Below are positions 18,362-27,522 of a DNA stretch of 64,000 nucleotides, piece by piece. The notes below the pieces were generated by a model that was not told the DNA's origin, made no database searches, and saw nothing but the letters and a program-made list of their open reading frames with translations. Origin of the DNA: Sphingorhabdus sp. EL138 (GTDB lineage: Bacteria > Pseudomonadota > Alphaproteobacteria > Sphingomonadales > Sphingomonadaceae); contig NZ_CAMDCK010000012.1 in the NCBI RefSeq assembly GCF_945890115.1, forward strand, positions 1 through 64,000, read 5' to 3'. Position numbers and translations under genes: made by a program. The first letter of the stretch is position 1. Every line of letters begins with the position of its first letter.

Positions 18362-19971
18362 TAGCGCCCTCCAATAAGCGACCGCAGAAGCGACCGCAAG
18401 CGGCCCTGCCATTGTCGCAAGGTGATCAGCGGGGTTGATATACTGGCTGCTCCATGCGCTATCCGTTCCACCAGCAATTCAGCGGGGCAGGGCAAGCGTG
18501 TCACGGGGTCCGTATAGCGCGGATAGAGCAGTAAGGTTCCTGCCACGAGTTCATCTAGCGACAGACGCCGGGTGCGCCGGGCCGGTACATTGCCCAAATC
18601 CTTGGTCAGTCCCCAGCCGGCATAAAAGGGCACGCCATGGGTCGTCACAGCCTTGCCGCGCAACAGAGCTTCAAAGCCGGCGAGCGACGTAATGACATGG
18701 ACGCCGTCCACGGCATCGATAAGCGATGTGATTGCCGTATTGTGCTGGATTTCATCAGCAAAGCGGAGCGCCTCAGCCGTTTCTATATGGCCCTTGCGGT
18801 GACCGGCAACTACATCGGGATGTGGCTTGTAGATAATATGGGCGTCAGGCTCGTGCGTGCGTGCGCGTGCCAGAAGTTCTAAATTCGTCATGCCGTCCCC
18901 ACCCGTGCATATTGACCGGTCATCTTCTACCTGCCCTGCTACGAGAATTATATGACGGTTTCTATCCGCAAGCTTTATCTCGTTTCTGCTGCGCCCGTAT
19001 TTGCTAATGTCAGCTTCAACAAGCCGGTTTTTCAATTCTGCGGCACGGCGAGACAATTTTGCGTCGAAGTTATCGCTTTGTAATATATTCTCTAAATCGC
19101 TTTGTTGATTGGGATCAAAGTAAATTCCTGTCAAATCCACGATTGCCGAAAGAGGTGGCACGCAATTCGCTCCCAAACCGACAGAGCGTATAAATCCGTC
19201 CTCAATTTCACCGACTTGCGTGCCATTATGGGCTAGCTCGGCAAGCACCCCAGAAGCCGTTCTCGATTTCCAAGCAATTTGATACTGGCGCGCAGCCCTA
19301 ATGGGCCGGAACCCACGGGCGTAGGGGACCGGGGAAGACCCAGCCCAGAGCATCGCATCAAGCGTAACACGTTTCCACCCTGCGACCCCATAAACAGCAT
19401 CGATATTCCGATTGGCGTCAATAAGTTTCCGCCATGCGGCAAGCTGTGAGATTGCGTCTATCGGGCTCCAATCCTCACCCGTAAAGGGGCTGATGTAGCG
19501 CCAAGCCGCTACAATGTCGGCAAGCACTGCTTCGGGTGCGACATCGCATCCGGCAAAACGGCCATCCCCAAAAAGGATCAGGGAAGCACCACTTAAGCAT
19601 GCAACCAAAGCAATTTCTTGATCTGCCCCAGCCCAGATTTCATCCGCCGATGCCGCCAAATGCCAAGGATCACAGTCAGCAGGAAGTCTCTGGCAGGTTC
19701 TGGGGAGACGCATAGCCGGCGCGATAGCGGCACTTCGCTGATCCCTGCCCAAGCGTGCCAGCATCGCCTGAAGTTGTTCTTCGCTATCTGGAACAAGAAG
19801 AATGACATTATCGCTTATGTCCGGCTGAGCACCCCAAAAAGCGCCGCCGATCTGAGCATCACATACTGCCATCAAAATTTCCGCAGCGTCAACCCTGCTG
19901 TTGCCAGCTTGCGTCAAAGGCCCGCCTTTGTGCCGAGGAAATGGTGGAATGCGAAGAAAGGGTCTTGCCAC
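18361..19971 (-). CDS. kpsC: Capsule Kdo-linker transferase KpsC, apparently one full module
   Basis: KpsC extends the poly-Kdo linker on the lipid anchor. Canonical KpsC is about 675 residues with two related transferase modules; this one is 536. Only one complete set of module motifs is seen: EDGFIRSVGLG (257-267), GIYFDP (282-287), YKPHPDVVAGHRKG and VITSLAGFEALLRGK with FYAGWGL. The first 150 residues look like only the C-terminal half of the other module (ADEIWAGADQEIALVACLSG), followed by the linker SPFTGEDWSPIDAI. The GTG start follows the stop of the phosphatase gene directly. Confidence 0.85.
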   Translation of the reverse strand: MARPFLRIPPFPRHKGGPLTQAGNSRVDAAEILMAVCDAQIGGAFWGAQPDISDNVILLVPDSEEQLQAMLARLGRDQRSAAIAPAMRLPRTCQRLPADCDPWHLAASADEIWAGADQEIALVACLSGASLILFGDGRFAGCDVAPEAVLADIVAAWRYISPFTGEDWSPIDAISQLAAWRKLIDANRNIDAVYGVAGWKRVTLDAMLWAGSSPVPYARGFRPIRAARQYQIAWKSRTASGVLAELAHNGTQVGEIEDGFIRSVGLGANCVPPLSAIVDLTGIYFDPNQQSDLENILQSDNFDAKLSRRAAELKNRLVEADISKYGRSRNEIKLADRNRHIILVAGQVEDDRSICTGGDGMTNLELLARARTHEPDAHIIYKPHPDVVAGHRKGHIETAEALRFADEIQHNTAITSLIDAVDGVHVITSLAGFEALLRGKAVTTHGVPFYAGWGLTKDLGNVPARRTRRLSLDELVAGTLLLYPRYTDPVTRLPCPAELLVERIAHGAASISTPLITLRQWQGRLRSLLRSLIGGR

Positions 19972-20799
19972 CTAAACTGGCACCCCTTTGGCAACCCGCT
20001 CGAACTCGTTCAATTGAACAGAAAATTGCTCCCACGTATCGTGATCCGTAGCAACAATCAGGCCTGAGCCGGTTTGGTCAACACGATATGGATCACCATT
20101 TTTGCGGGCCACATATCCACCAGCTTCCGATACAAATAGAGAACCGGCGGCATGGTCCCAAGCCAGGGTTCTTCCAAACAGAGTGATATCACTCTGCCCT
20201 AGCGTCATTCTGGGATATTGTTCTGCAGCGCATCTCGGAATTTCTGAAAGCTGGTACATACCTTCGAAAGCATGCCGAAGAAGTTCGCGATCAGTTACAC
20301 TGCCATAAAGAGACGACATTGCTAGCAACTTCGGGGTTTGCCCTGATGCTTTTGAAAAAACCTTTTCCCCGTTGATCCGCGATCCTGAACCAAGCGATGC
20401 GGAACACCTCCTCCCCGTCAAAGGATCAAGTATCCAGCCGCCAATTACCTCACCGAATTTTGTGAGTGCTACCATAATGCCGAAGGGGCCAGTGCCATTT
20501 GCAAAGTTGTTTGTTCCGTCCAAGGGGTCAATGATCCAGCAAAGACCTTCGCTCAACTGATTCATCACGGCAGCGTCTTCAGATGCCGCCTCTTCGCCTA
20601 CAATTTTTGCTTCAGGCAATAGTTTCGCCAAGGCATCGCTTAAAAATGCCTCCGCCTCCAAATCAGCGGTTGTGACGAGTTCACCGACAGATTTATCTCT
20701 TACCTCATGACGTTCCAGCAAGCGAAATTTTGGGAGTATTAACTTTTCTGCAGCATCTTTCATAAATCCAAATACTGCGTCATCAAGTTTTGCTGGCAC
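19972..20799 (-). CDS. Inositol monophosphatase family protein
   Basis: The 275-residue protein has the metal-binding motifs of the IMPase/CysQ superfamily: GEEAASED, WIIDPLDGTNNFANG and WDHAAGSLFVSEAGG. These Mg2+-dependent phosphatases act on inositol phosphates, 3'-phosphoadenosine phosphates or sugar phosphates. Here it lies between kpsC and the export lipoprotein with gaps of 0-4 bases. It may supply a capsule precursor, or remove PAP made by the sulfotransferase-like protein at 26447; both ideas are inference. GTG is the likely start. Confidence 0.88.
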   Translation of the reverse strand: MPAKLDDAVFGFMKDAAEKLILPKFRLLERHEVRDKSVGELVTTADLEAEAFLSDALAKLLPEAKIVGEEAASEDAAVMNQLSEGLCWIIDPLDGTNNFANGTGPFGIMVALTKFGEVIGGWILDPLTGRRCSASLGSGSRINGEKVFSKASGQTPKLLAMSSLYGSVTDRELLRHAFEGMYQLSEIPRCAAEQYPRMTLGQSDITLFGRTLAWDHAAGSLFVSEAGGYVARKNGDPYRVDQTGSGLIVATDHDTWEQFSVQLNEFERVAKGVPV

Positions 20800-20803
20800 T
20801 AGG

Positions 20804-21976
20804 TTATTTTCCGTTCACATAGTTCGTAACGCCGATTATCGAAAACGCTGTTTGGGAGAGAAGGCTTACAAATTTTTGGAGTTCAGCCCCAGAAGCATTG
20901 GACACATAAACAATGTCTTTGTTTTTCATCGGAAAATTTTGCGCAATGAAAAAGGACTTTGGATCGGATAGATCTACTCGATAGATTACAGGCGTTTTGC
21001 CATCACTCCTTTGAGGGATCGGACTATTGCTGGTCAGTTCTAATAGTTTGGCATCTTCCCATCTGAAAACAAAAACGCCTCGCGTATTCGCCCGCTCATC
21101 ACGAAGTCCGCTTATCCGGCCGAAAGCCTGAGACAGAGAGATACCTGACGCCTCAAACGGCACCTCTGCATTCAATCCGCTCGCGCCTAGCGCTATAAAG
21201 CTATACGGCTGGAAAATCGCTGTCACCACATCCTCCGGTTGCAGACGGACATTCTGGAGGGGATCTTGAATAAGATTTTGCATTGGCATTGTGGCTACCG
21301 TACCGGCCCGCGTAATCTGTATAGTAATCTTGTCCACTTGCTGGCGAACTCCTCCGACGGCCGCAAGGACATCTAGAACCCGTTCGCCGCGCGGCGTCAG
21401 TGGAACCATGGAGCTGGTTGCAACTTCACCCAAGACTGTTACGTTTGAACTGTTGTTGCGGGCAATGCTGACGATAACCTGAGGCATATTCGCTATTCCT
21501 GCCAGGCGCTTCCTGATCTCTTCTTCGAGTTGATGCGGCGTTTGGTAAGCCGCCTTTATTACGCCAATATAGGGGAGAGAAATCAAGCCATTCTCGTCGA
21601 CCATCTGAGCCGGAATTTCGGTATTTCCACCGACGGCATTGGGCGATGAGTTCGCCTTAGGATCTAACATGCCAAACAAAACTGCCGGGGGGACCTCCCA
21701 AACCGTTACGGCGAGGACATCGCCAAACCCGATCTTTGTCTGAATGGCTCGCGTGTCCGCTAACGCCTCGGAGAATGGAGTTGGCCGAGTGTAGCGATGC
21801 AGTCTGGTAGCGACTTCGTCGTCGACGTCAATGACTTGAACAATACTCCCTGTCAGATCATATTTCGAACTCGCAACAATTCGTGAGGTCGATGGGCCTG
21901 AATTTCCCAGCGAGGTACAACCGGAAAGCGCAGCAGCAAAAATCCCCACAACACAAAGGAGCCAAAAACGATACAT
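20804..21976 (-). CDS. Outer-membrane polysaccharide export lipoprotein (OPX; KpsD/BexD type)
   Basis: The 390-residue OPX protein carries a signal peptide with lipobox LSGC and a polysaccharide export domain (IGFGDVLAVTVWEVP). SLBB-like repeats follow: VTVLGEVATSSMVPLTPRGERVLDVLAAVGG and the later FIALGASGLNAEVPFE. It forms the outer-membrane channel for the capsule and should contact KpsE. GAGG lies 8 bases before the ATG. It is the first gene of the minus-strand operon through the phosphatase, kpsC, kpsS and the GT4. Confidence 0.9.
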   Translation of the reverse strand: MYRFWLLCVVGIFAAALSGCTSLGNSGPSTSRIVASSKYDLTGSIVQVIDVDDEVATRLHRYTRPTPFSEALADTRAIQTKIGFGDVLAVTVWEVPPAVLFGMLDPKANSSPNAVGGNTEIPAQMVDENGLISLPYIGVIKAAYQTPHQLEEEIRKRLAGIANMPQVIVSIARNNSSNVTVLGEVATSSMVPLTPRGERVLDVLAAVGGVRQQVDKITIQITRAGTVATMPMQNLIQDPLQNVRLQPEDVVTAIFQPYSFIALGASGLNAEVPFEASGISLSQAFGRISGLRDERANTRGVFVFRWEDAKLLELTSNSPIPQRSDGKTPVIYRVDLSDPKSFFIAQNFPMKNKDIVYVSNASGAELQKFVSLLSQTAFSIIGVTNYVNGK

Positions 21977-22830
21977 AACACGAACCTCATTCTGTAACTA
22001 TTAAACCGACGACTTCATTTAACTTCAGCTTCTTCCCCTCTTCATATTGCTTAGAGTAAACGCCATGGCAGAGCAATCGTGTAAATAATCGGGGACGTGA
22101 CCCTCAACTATTATCCAGTTACAGTTAGTGCCTCAGCTTTGTTGTTACCCTTATGGCCTAGCGACGCAGCCCCTAGCTTTTTGAGGTCAGCGAGGCACCT
22201 CGTCATCGCCGCGACAAGACCGGAAGCGGATGACCTCCCGGTCCTCGACTAGGACCCTGCATTCCCGCCGCTTGTTGACATCAAGCAGTGCTTCAAAACT
22301 TGCGACCGCTGCACGGTTTGCTGCGAGCGTTACCATTTTTTTGACAGTAGATCCTTCAGACCTGCATTGTCTAACATGGCGTCTACCGGCAGACGCTTGA
22401 GCCCCCCGTTCTCATCTTCCAGCGCCCCAAGGTACTTGGCCTCAAAGACTTCCAGTTGTAAAGCGTCGCCTCCGATACGCCGTGCCGACGGGCAACATCA
22501 GCCGTCTTCCCGCCTGCCTCTGCCTCCCGCAGCACCCTGATAATCTGCCCTTCTATAAACATTAGTCACTTCATCGCTCCGTTCTTCTATTAAGATCCGG
22601 ACTCTAATTAAAAATGGAGGAGATTTAAGGTGTCACTTCACTGAGGCTAAATTGACTTGTTCCGACATTGGAAGCTCTTTAGTTGCGTCAGGCGCGGGCC
22701 TGAACTAGGAAGCCCGAGAAGGAGCCTGCGAAGATCAGTCTACAATTGAAATTGTTCCTCAAACGCTCCGTCGAAGTGCGATGATTTCCAGTCCGAAATC
22801 TCTCGGGAAACAAAAAGTGAAGCAATAAAT
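21977..22830. other. Divergent intergenic region between export lipoprotein and kpsE
   Basis: About 850 bases separate the two divergent export operons. The middle holds an IS3-family transposase remnant (22189-22562). The remaining about 210 bases on the left and 270 on the right should contain the promoters; no strong consensus promoter was identified by eye. Confidence 0.6.
22189..22562 (-). pseudogene. Decayed IS3-family transposase (orfA plus start of orfB)
   Basis: Reading from 22562 on the minus strand gives MFIEGQIIRVLREAEAGGK and then TADVARRHGVSEATLYNWK, the helix-turn-helix start of IS3-family OrfA. The match then shifts frame and resumes as ALEDENGGLKRLPVDAM and LDNAGLKDLLSKKW, ending at a stop at 22329. 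Further on, VNKRRECRVLVEDREVIRFRS resembles the OrfB N-terminus before the similarity fades. About nine internal residues are missing, there is a frameshift, and most of orfB is lost, so the element is dead. Confidence 0.8.
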
Positions 22831-23940
22831 ATGTTTGATTATGCATCAGTTCGTAAGATGAAAGTTGGCAAAGTTTTCCAAATTTGCGTAATAATTCCTA
22901 CTCTCTTATCATGTATTTATTTCGGATTTATTGCCTCGGGGGTATATATTTCCGAATCTAGGTTTGTGGTCCAAAGTCCGGAGCGTTCCTCGGTTTCTGG
23001 TATTGGCCAGATTTTGGCTGGCGGGGGATTTACCAATGCCGGCGAAGAAGTAAGTGCGGCTAAGGTGTTTGTAGAGTCTCGAGATGCACTTGTCGCGGTT
23101 AATCTCAACGGTGCTTTTGAGAAGGCGTTCTCCAGGGCGCACATTTCCATATTTGATAGGTTCAACCCTCTCGGGATAGATGGCACATTCGAAGACTTGT
23201 TCGCATACTATGGCAATCACGTACGTATCGATAATGATGTGACCACGTCGATTTCGACATTAACAGTCCGCGCTTACTCCGCGAAGGACGCGCAGCGCTT
23301 CAACCGACAGCTATTGGAACTTTCCGAGCTAACAATTAATCGTATGAACCAGCGCGGCCGAGACGATATGATCAGATTTGCTCAACTGGAAGTTGAAGAG
23401 GCCAAAAACCGTTCCAGAAAAGCCAGTCTCGCGCTAGCTGCGTTTCGCAACAAAACGGGCTTCGTCGATCCGGAATTGCAGGCGTCGGCTCAGCTGGAGA
23501 TGGTGTCGAAGCTGCAAGATGAAATCATAGCCACCCAGACTCAGCTTAATCAGCTGGAGGCATTTACGCCTCGTAATCCCCAGATACCGACATTCGAAAA
23601 CCGGCTCAAAAGTCTCCAATCCGCTGCGCGAAAGGAATTGGGCACGCTTGCTGGGGGCAATAAATCCTTGGCCTCTAGCGCCGTGGAATATCAGCGGCTA
23701 TTCCTTGAAAACAGTTTTGCGGAAAAGCAACTCGGCAGCGCATTAGTTTCTCTGCAAGAGGCTCGAAACGAGGCGCGCCGTCAGCAGGTCTATGTTGAGC
23801 GGATTGCTCAGCCAAACCTTCCCGACGCCCCACTAGAACCAAGGCGGCTCCGCGGGATCCTCTCCACGCTGGCTCTTGGCTTGGTCGCCTGGGGCGTCTT
23901 ATCGATGCTTTTGGCAGGGGTTAAAGAGCATGGCCAGTAA
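22831..23940 (+). CDS. kpsE: Capsule export inner-membrane protein KpsE (PCP-3)
   Basis: The 369-residue polysaccharide co-polymerase-like protein has an N-terminal membrane helix (IPTLLSCIYFGFIASG), a long periplasmic part with heptad-rich segments around 190-310 (for example RSRKASLALAAFRNKTGFVDPE), and a C-terminal helix (LSTLALGLVAWGVLSMLLAG). It bridges the KpsMT transporter and the OPX lipoprotein. The PxxP-like LPDAPLEPRRLRG before the second helix is typical. It overlaps kpsM by 11 bases. Confidence 0.9.
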   Translation: MFDYASVRKMKVGKVFQICVIIPTLLSCIYFGFIASGVYISESRFVVQSPERSSVSGIGQILAGGGFTNAGEEVSAAKVFVESRDALVAVNLNGAFEKAFSRAHISIFDRFNPLGIDGTFEDLFAYYGNHVRIDNDVTTSISTLTVRAYSAKDAQRFNRQLLELSELTINRMNQRGRDDMIRFAQLEVEEAKNRSRKASLALAAFRNKTGFVDPELQASAQLEMVSKLQDEIIATQTQLNQLEAFTPRNPQIPTFENRLKSLQSAARKELGTLAGGNKSLASSAVEYQRLFLENSFAEKQLGSALVSLQEARNEARRQQVYVERIAQPNLPDAPLEPRRLRGILSTLALGLVAWGVLSMLLAGVKEHGQ

Positions 23941-24739
23941 CCCGTCACTTAATGACACTAAGCTTGGCGGCTCCAGCATCAACGTCCAGGTGCGCGTGAT
24001 TTATGCGCTCTTGGTCCGCGAACTCTTAACACGCTACGGCAGAAATAACGTCGGCTTCGTTTGGCTTATTCTCGAGCCTATGCTGTTCACGCTAACGATT
24101 ACTGCAATATGGACGGCAACTCAGTCGATACACGGTTCAGACCTTCCAATCGTGGCCTTTGCGGTGACAGGCTATTCAGCGATGATGATGTGGCGTAACA
24201 TGCCTGGTCGCTGCATCGGCGCGCTGACTAGCAACAAGCCGTTGCTCTTTCACCGCCAGGTGCGACCGCTTGATGTCTACGTGGCGCGTAATTTTCTTGA
24301 GTTTATTGGCAGCAGCGTCGCCTTCATATTTTTGATCACGGCCTTTTGGTCAGTGGACTGGATGAAGTTACCGGAGGATGCGTTGCAGGTTCTCGGCGGC
24401 TGGCTGATGCTGGCTTGGTTTGGAATGGGCTTGGCGTTATTGCTAGGCGCCATTTCGGAACGTTCAGAGCTGGTTGAAAAGCTCTGGTCGCCAATGTCTT
24501 ACTTGCTCTTTCCCTTTTCTGGGGCGGCATTTATCGCTGACAGCCTGCCTGAGCGCGTCCGCGAAGTGCTTCTTTACCTCCCGATGCTCAATTGTGTTGA
24601 GTTCATTCGAGAGGGATATTTTGGTTCAATGATGAAAGCGCATTACGATATGGCATATGTCGCAATCTTTAACTTATGCTTGACCTTCGTGGCTCTAGTG
24701 CTGGTGCGTGGGCTCAACGTTGAAGCTGATTACGAATGA
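23930..24739 (+). CDS. kpsM: Capsule ABC transporter permease KpsM
   Basis: The 269-residue ABC-2-type permease has the cytoplasmic amphipathic start (VIYALLVRELLTRYGRNNVG), followed by about six membrane segments, and PFSGAAFIADSLPE before the last helices, as in BexB/CtrC/KpsM. With KpsT it moves the lipid-linked capsule across the inner membrane. The start at 23930 gives the normal family length; a longer frame from 23876 lies inside kpsE. Its stop overlaps the kpsT start (ATGA). Confidence 0.92.
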   Translation: MASNPSLNDTKLGGSSINVQVRVIYALLVRELLTRYGRNNVGFVWLILEPMLFTLTITAIWTATQSIHGSDLPIVAFAVTGYSAMMMWRNMPGRCIGALTSNKPLLFHRQVRPLDVYVARNFLEFIGSSVAFIFLITAFWSVDWMKLPEDALQVLGGWLMLAWFGMGLALLLGAISERSELVEKLWSPMSYLLFPFSGAAFIADSLPERVREVLLYLPMLNCVEFIREGYFGSMMKAHYDMAYVAIFNLCLTFVALVLVRGLNVEADYE

Positions 24740-25404
24740 TCCGGCTCACGGGCATCACCAAGCAATACGCGACCAAGGGCGGGATGCGTGAAATCCTTAA
24801 AGGCATAGACCTAACCATCAAGCCAGGGGACCATGTCGGCATCTTGGGGCGCAACGGCGCAGGAAAGTCTACTCTAGTCCGAGTGATCGGCGGAGCAGAG
24901 CCGCCAAGTTCGGGCACAGTCGAACGCAGCATGAGTGTTTCCTGGCCCCTGGCATTCACCGGCGGTTTTCACTCAAGGCTAACCGGGATCGATAACCTAC
25001 GTTTTATATGCCGGATCTACGGCGTGAATTTTGATGAGCGGCTGGCCTTCGTAAAGGATTTTTCAGAACTTGGTTCATATCTGTACGAGCCGGTGGGTGT
25101 CTATTCTTCGGGGATGCGGGCCCGCCTAGCATTTGCCATTTCAATGACTATCGATTTCGATTGCTATTTGATCGATGAAGTTATGGCTGTCGGGGACGAT
25201 TCCTTTCGCGAACGTTGCAAGGTCGAGTTATTCGAGAAACGTAAAGAAAAGGCTATGCTAATTGTATCTCACAGCCATCGTTACCTAAAAGGAACATGCA
25301 ACCGGTTCCTGCTATTCCGCGATGGAGCGATCACCGAATATGAGGACTTCGAGGAAGTTTACGCTGAATATAAATTGCTCTTGGAGGAACCGCAAAAGTT
25401 CTGA
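24736..25404 (+). CDS. kpsT: Capsule ABC transporter ATPase KpsT
   Basis: The 222-residue nucleotide-binding subunit has Walker A GRNGAGKST (38-46), the divergent signature YSSGMRARLAFA typical of KpsT/BexA rather than LSGGQ, Walker B CYLIDEVMAVGD and the switch His in IVSHSHRYL. It energises export of the lipid-linked polysaccharide. kpsE, kpsM and kpsT overlap and form one operon. Confidence 0.93.
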   Translation: MIRLTGITKQYATKGGMREILKGIDLTIKPGDHVGILGRNGAGKSTLVRVIGGAEPPSSGTVERSMSVSWPLAFTGGFHSRLTGIDNLRFICRIYGVNFDERLAFVKDFSELGSYLYEPVGVYSSGMRARLAFAISMTIDFDCYLIDEVMAVGDDSFRERCKVELFEKRKEKAMLIVSHSHRYLKGTCNRFLLFRDGAITEYEDFEEVYAEYKLLLEEPQKF

Positions 25405-25448
25405 TCCGTGCAGGGGCAGAATTGCCGCTAAGAAAAGGATACTCATAA

Positions 25449-26366
25449 ATGGCTCGGATTGATCGCCACCCTGGTGTTAAGGACTATATTCTCGAACTTT
25501 CTTTGTCCGAGATCGCCGCGCGTGGGGGTATTGCCGACCTCTTTGAGCAGGGCCATCTGGTCTTAGTCCGTGACTATCGGCTGCCATTAGACTTCTCCCC
25601 AATCGCTTCGATGGAAAAGGAATTGGATCGAGTCCTTGAGCCCGAGATCCGGCGCCGCGTGAAAAAGTTGACGACTTCCGCATTTCTCGAAGGTGAGCCT
25701 CCCGTGCAGCGTTCGCTCTTTGATCGCAGTGGTCCGGCTTTGCGGTTTAAGGATCCCTTGCGGCAGTCGATTTTCGACGTGCTATGCCGAGGCGATCAGA
25801 GCCTGTTCGAGGCCGTTTCAAAGACGCTGCGTAGTGCTCAAGACGAGATTGTTAAGATTTTCGGAACCTGCTTCCCCGGCTATAACCCATTTCGATTCAT
25901 CCCAAGCATTCGGCTCATGCAGACGTTTTTCGAAAACCTGCACTGGGACAACCATTCCATCGATGACGATTTCCACCAAGCTCGCATTTTCGCAAACCTC
26001 GATAGCCGTCCCCGGATTTGGCACATCAGTCACCATTCCGACGATTTCATGCGGCAAATTTATGAAGAGCACGATCTGTCTCGCTTTGTTGGAAAGGACC
26101 CTAACGAACTACTTGAATTCATCCACGCCGATTTGCTGGGCGGGACCCGTCAGACGTGGATGGAAAAACTACCCAAACACAAAGTTGCGTTCGACCCAGG
26201 GGAGGTCTGGGTCGCTGAATCGCGTCTGATTTCGCACCAGATCTATTACGGGGAAGCTGCTTTGGTTTTCATGTGGTTTATGCGTGCGGATGACATGGCC
26301 AGCCCTGAAAACCGCTTCAACAAAAGAATTGAGGCGGTGCATAGCGCAATGGCGGCGCGGGGCTAG
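25449..26366 (+). CDS. Kdo-hydroxylase-like Fe(II)/2-oxoglutarate oxygenase
   Basis: The 305-residue protein has the layout of the Kdo 3-hydroxylase (KdoO) family: a metal pair His165-x-Asp167 in ENLHWDNHS, then RIFANLDSRPRIWHI, which resembles the R-x-F-x-N...PR-x-W block of KdoO, and a distal His263 in DPGEVWVAESRLISHQIYYG. KdoO converts Kdo to D-glycero-D-talo-oct-2-ulosonic acid (Ko). Directly following kpsT and sharing a locus with kpsC/kpsS, it could hydroxylate Kdo in the capsule linker. The motif match was judged by eye, so function is inference. Confidence 0.55.
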   Translation: MARIDRHPGVKDYILELSLSEIAARGGIADLFEQGHLVLVRDYRLPLDFSPIASMEKELDRVLEPEIRRRVKKLTTSAFLEGEPPVQRSLFDRSGPALRFKDPLRQSIFDVLCRGDQSLFEAVSKTLRSAQDEIVKIFGTCFPGYNPFRFIPSIRLMQTFFENLHWDNHSIDDDFHQARIFANLDSRPRIWHISHHSDDFMRQIYEEHDLSRFVGKDPNELLEFIHADLLGGTRQTWMEKLPKHKVAFDPGEVWVAESRLISHQIYYGEAALVFMWFMRADDMASPENRFNKRIEAVHSAMAARG

Positions 26367-26446
26367 TTGGAAACAAAGCTTTTTATATTAATGCACTATA
26401 TAATTGTATATATCGACAGAAATGCCGAATGCGGGTATCGTTAAGA

Positions 26447-27427
26447 ATGTCTATCCTGATCTTGCATATCGGTCAGCCAAAAGCTGGGTCATCAGCCATT
26501 CAAAAGTATATTGCCAAAAAAAAAGATAAATACCGTGATCGTTTCGGCATTTTAATGATGCCTGATTTGGGTCGCGATGTGCTGGGCTTCTACAACGGCT
26601 CGGTAGATGCCTTAAACAGGTTGGATGATTTGGATTTCTCTCCCAAAACTTCGATTACTTCTTTTGAGTTACTATGGTCTAAAGTCGACGATTTGGTTAA
26701 GCTTCATGCTTTAAAAAAGCGCCTGTTAGAACATTTTACAAAAGTTAACATTATAGTGTATCTTCGCAGACAAGATGAGGTATTTATCAGCGGATATTAT
26801 TCGCGTTGCTTAAGAGGCCAATCCGAAAGATTCTCTGAATTGAAATTTACGCATTCAGCTAGTTTCGATTATAGGCGGCGATTGGGCCTTTGGGCGTCTG
26901 TATTTGGCAGGGGTTCGTTAACGGTGCGGCGCTACGGTCCCGGCTATTTGTTTGCAGATGACCTTTTCCAGGACTTTTGTCGAACAGCGAAGATACCCTA
27001 TATCCATACGGTATTTACCGGTGCAAACCGCAGTCCCTCTGCGAAAACCATTGAGTTGATTAGACTACTTTCTAAAGAATTCGAACCGAGCGTTCAGCGC
27101 AAGCACGCAATCAAGGCGATTGTAGACGCAGAAATTACGGGAGTAAAGCTTGGTTTGTCTGCCTGTGAGCGGAGGGAGATCATTAATTTATACGAAGCTG
27201 ACAACAACTACGTGGCAAAAAGGTTTTTGGGTAAGAGCAAACTATTTGACCATCCGATCCCGAATGATGGGCTCGAATATCCCACACTCTCTTCGCTTGA
27301 AGTCGTTTCGATGATGCGGCAAGTTCTGCGGCAATCCGGCAAGGACGAAGATTTATTTGCAGCTGAAGCCAAAGCTAGCATTGACGTCGTCAATGCAGCA
27401 TTTATTCGTCAATTCCGAAGCGTTTAG
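26447..27427 (+). CDS. Sulfotransferase-like protein
   Basis: The product (about 326 residues) begins with a PAPS 5'-phosphosulfate loop-like motif LHIGQPKAGSSAIQKYI and contains a 3'-phosphate-like motif IIVYLRRQDEVFISGYYS. These fit the P-loop sulfotransferase fold, which moves sulfate from PAPS to a sugar or lipid. ATG at 26447 is preferred, though ATG at 26429 is in frame. The gene and its upstream bases are more AT-rich than the neighbours, suggesting separate acquisition. Sulfation of the capsule is inferred from context. Confidence 0.65.
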   Translation: MSILILHIGQPKAGSSAIQKYIAKKKDKYRDRFGILMMPDLGRDVLGFYNGSVDALNRLDDLDFSPKTSITSFELLWSKVDDLVKLHALKKRLLEHFTKVNIIVYLRRQDEVFISGYYSRCLRGQSERFSELKFTHSASFDYRRRLGLWASVFGRGSLTVRRYGPGYLFADDLFQDFCRTAKIPYIHTVFTGANRSPSAKTIELIRLLSKEFEPSVQRKHAIKAIVDAEITGVKLGLSACERREIINLYEADNNYVAKRFLGKSKLFDHPIPNDGLEYPTLSSLEVVSMMRQVLRQSGKDEDLFAAEAKASIDVVNAAFIRQFRSV

Positions 27428-27522
27428 GACCATATGATTAGAGCTTCCATTTAGGTACAGGAACAAAACTCCATACTCTAAAAAAGGCAGATAGTATCCA
27501 AGAAGCCCGGCACGACATTTTT

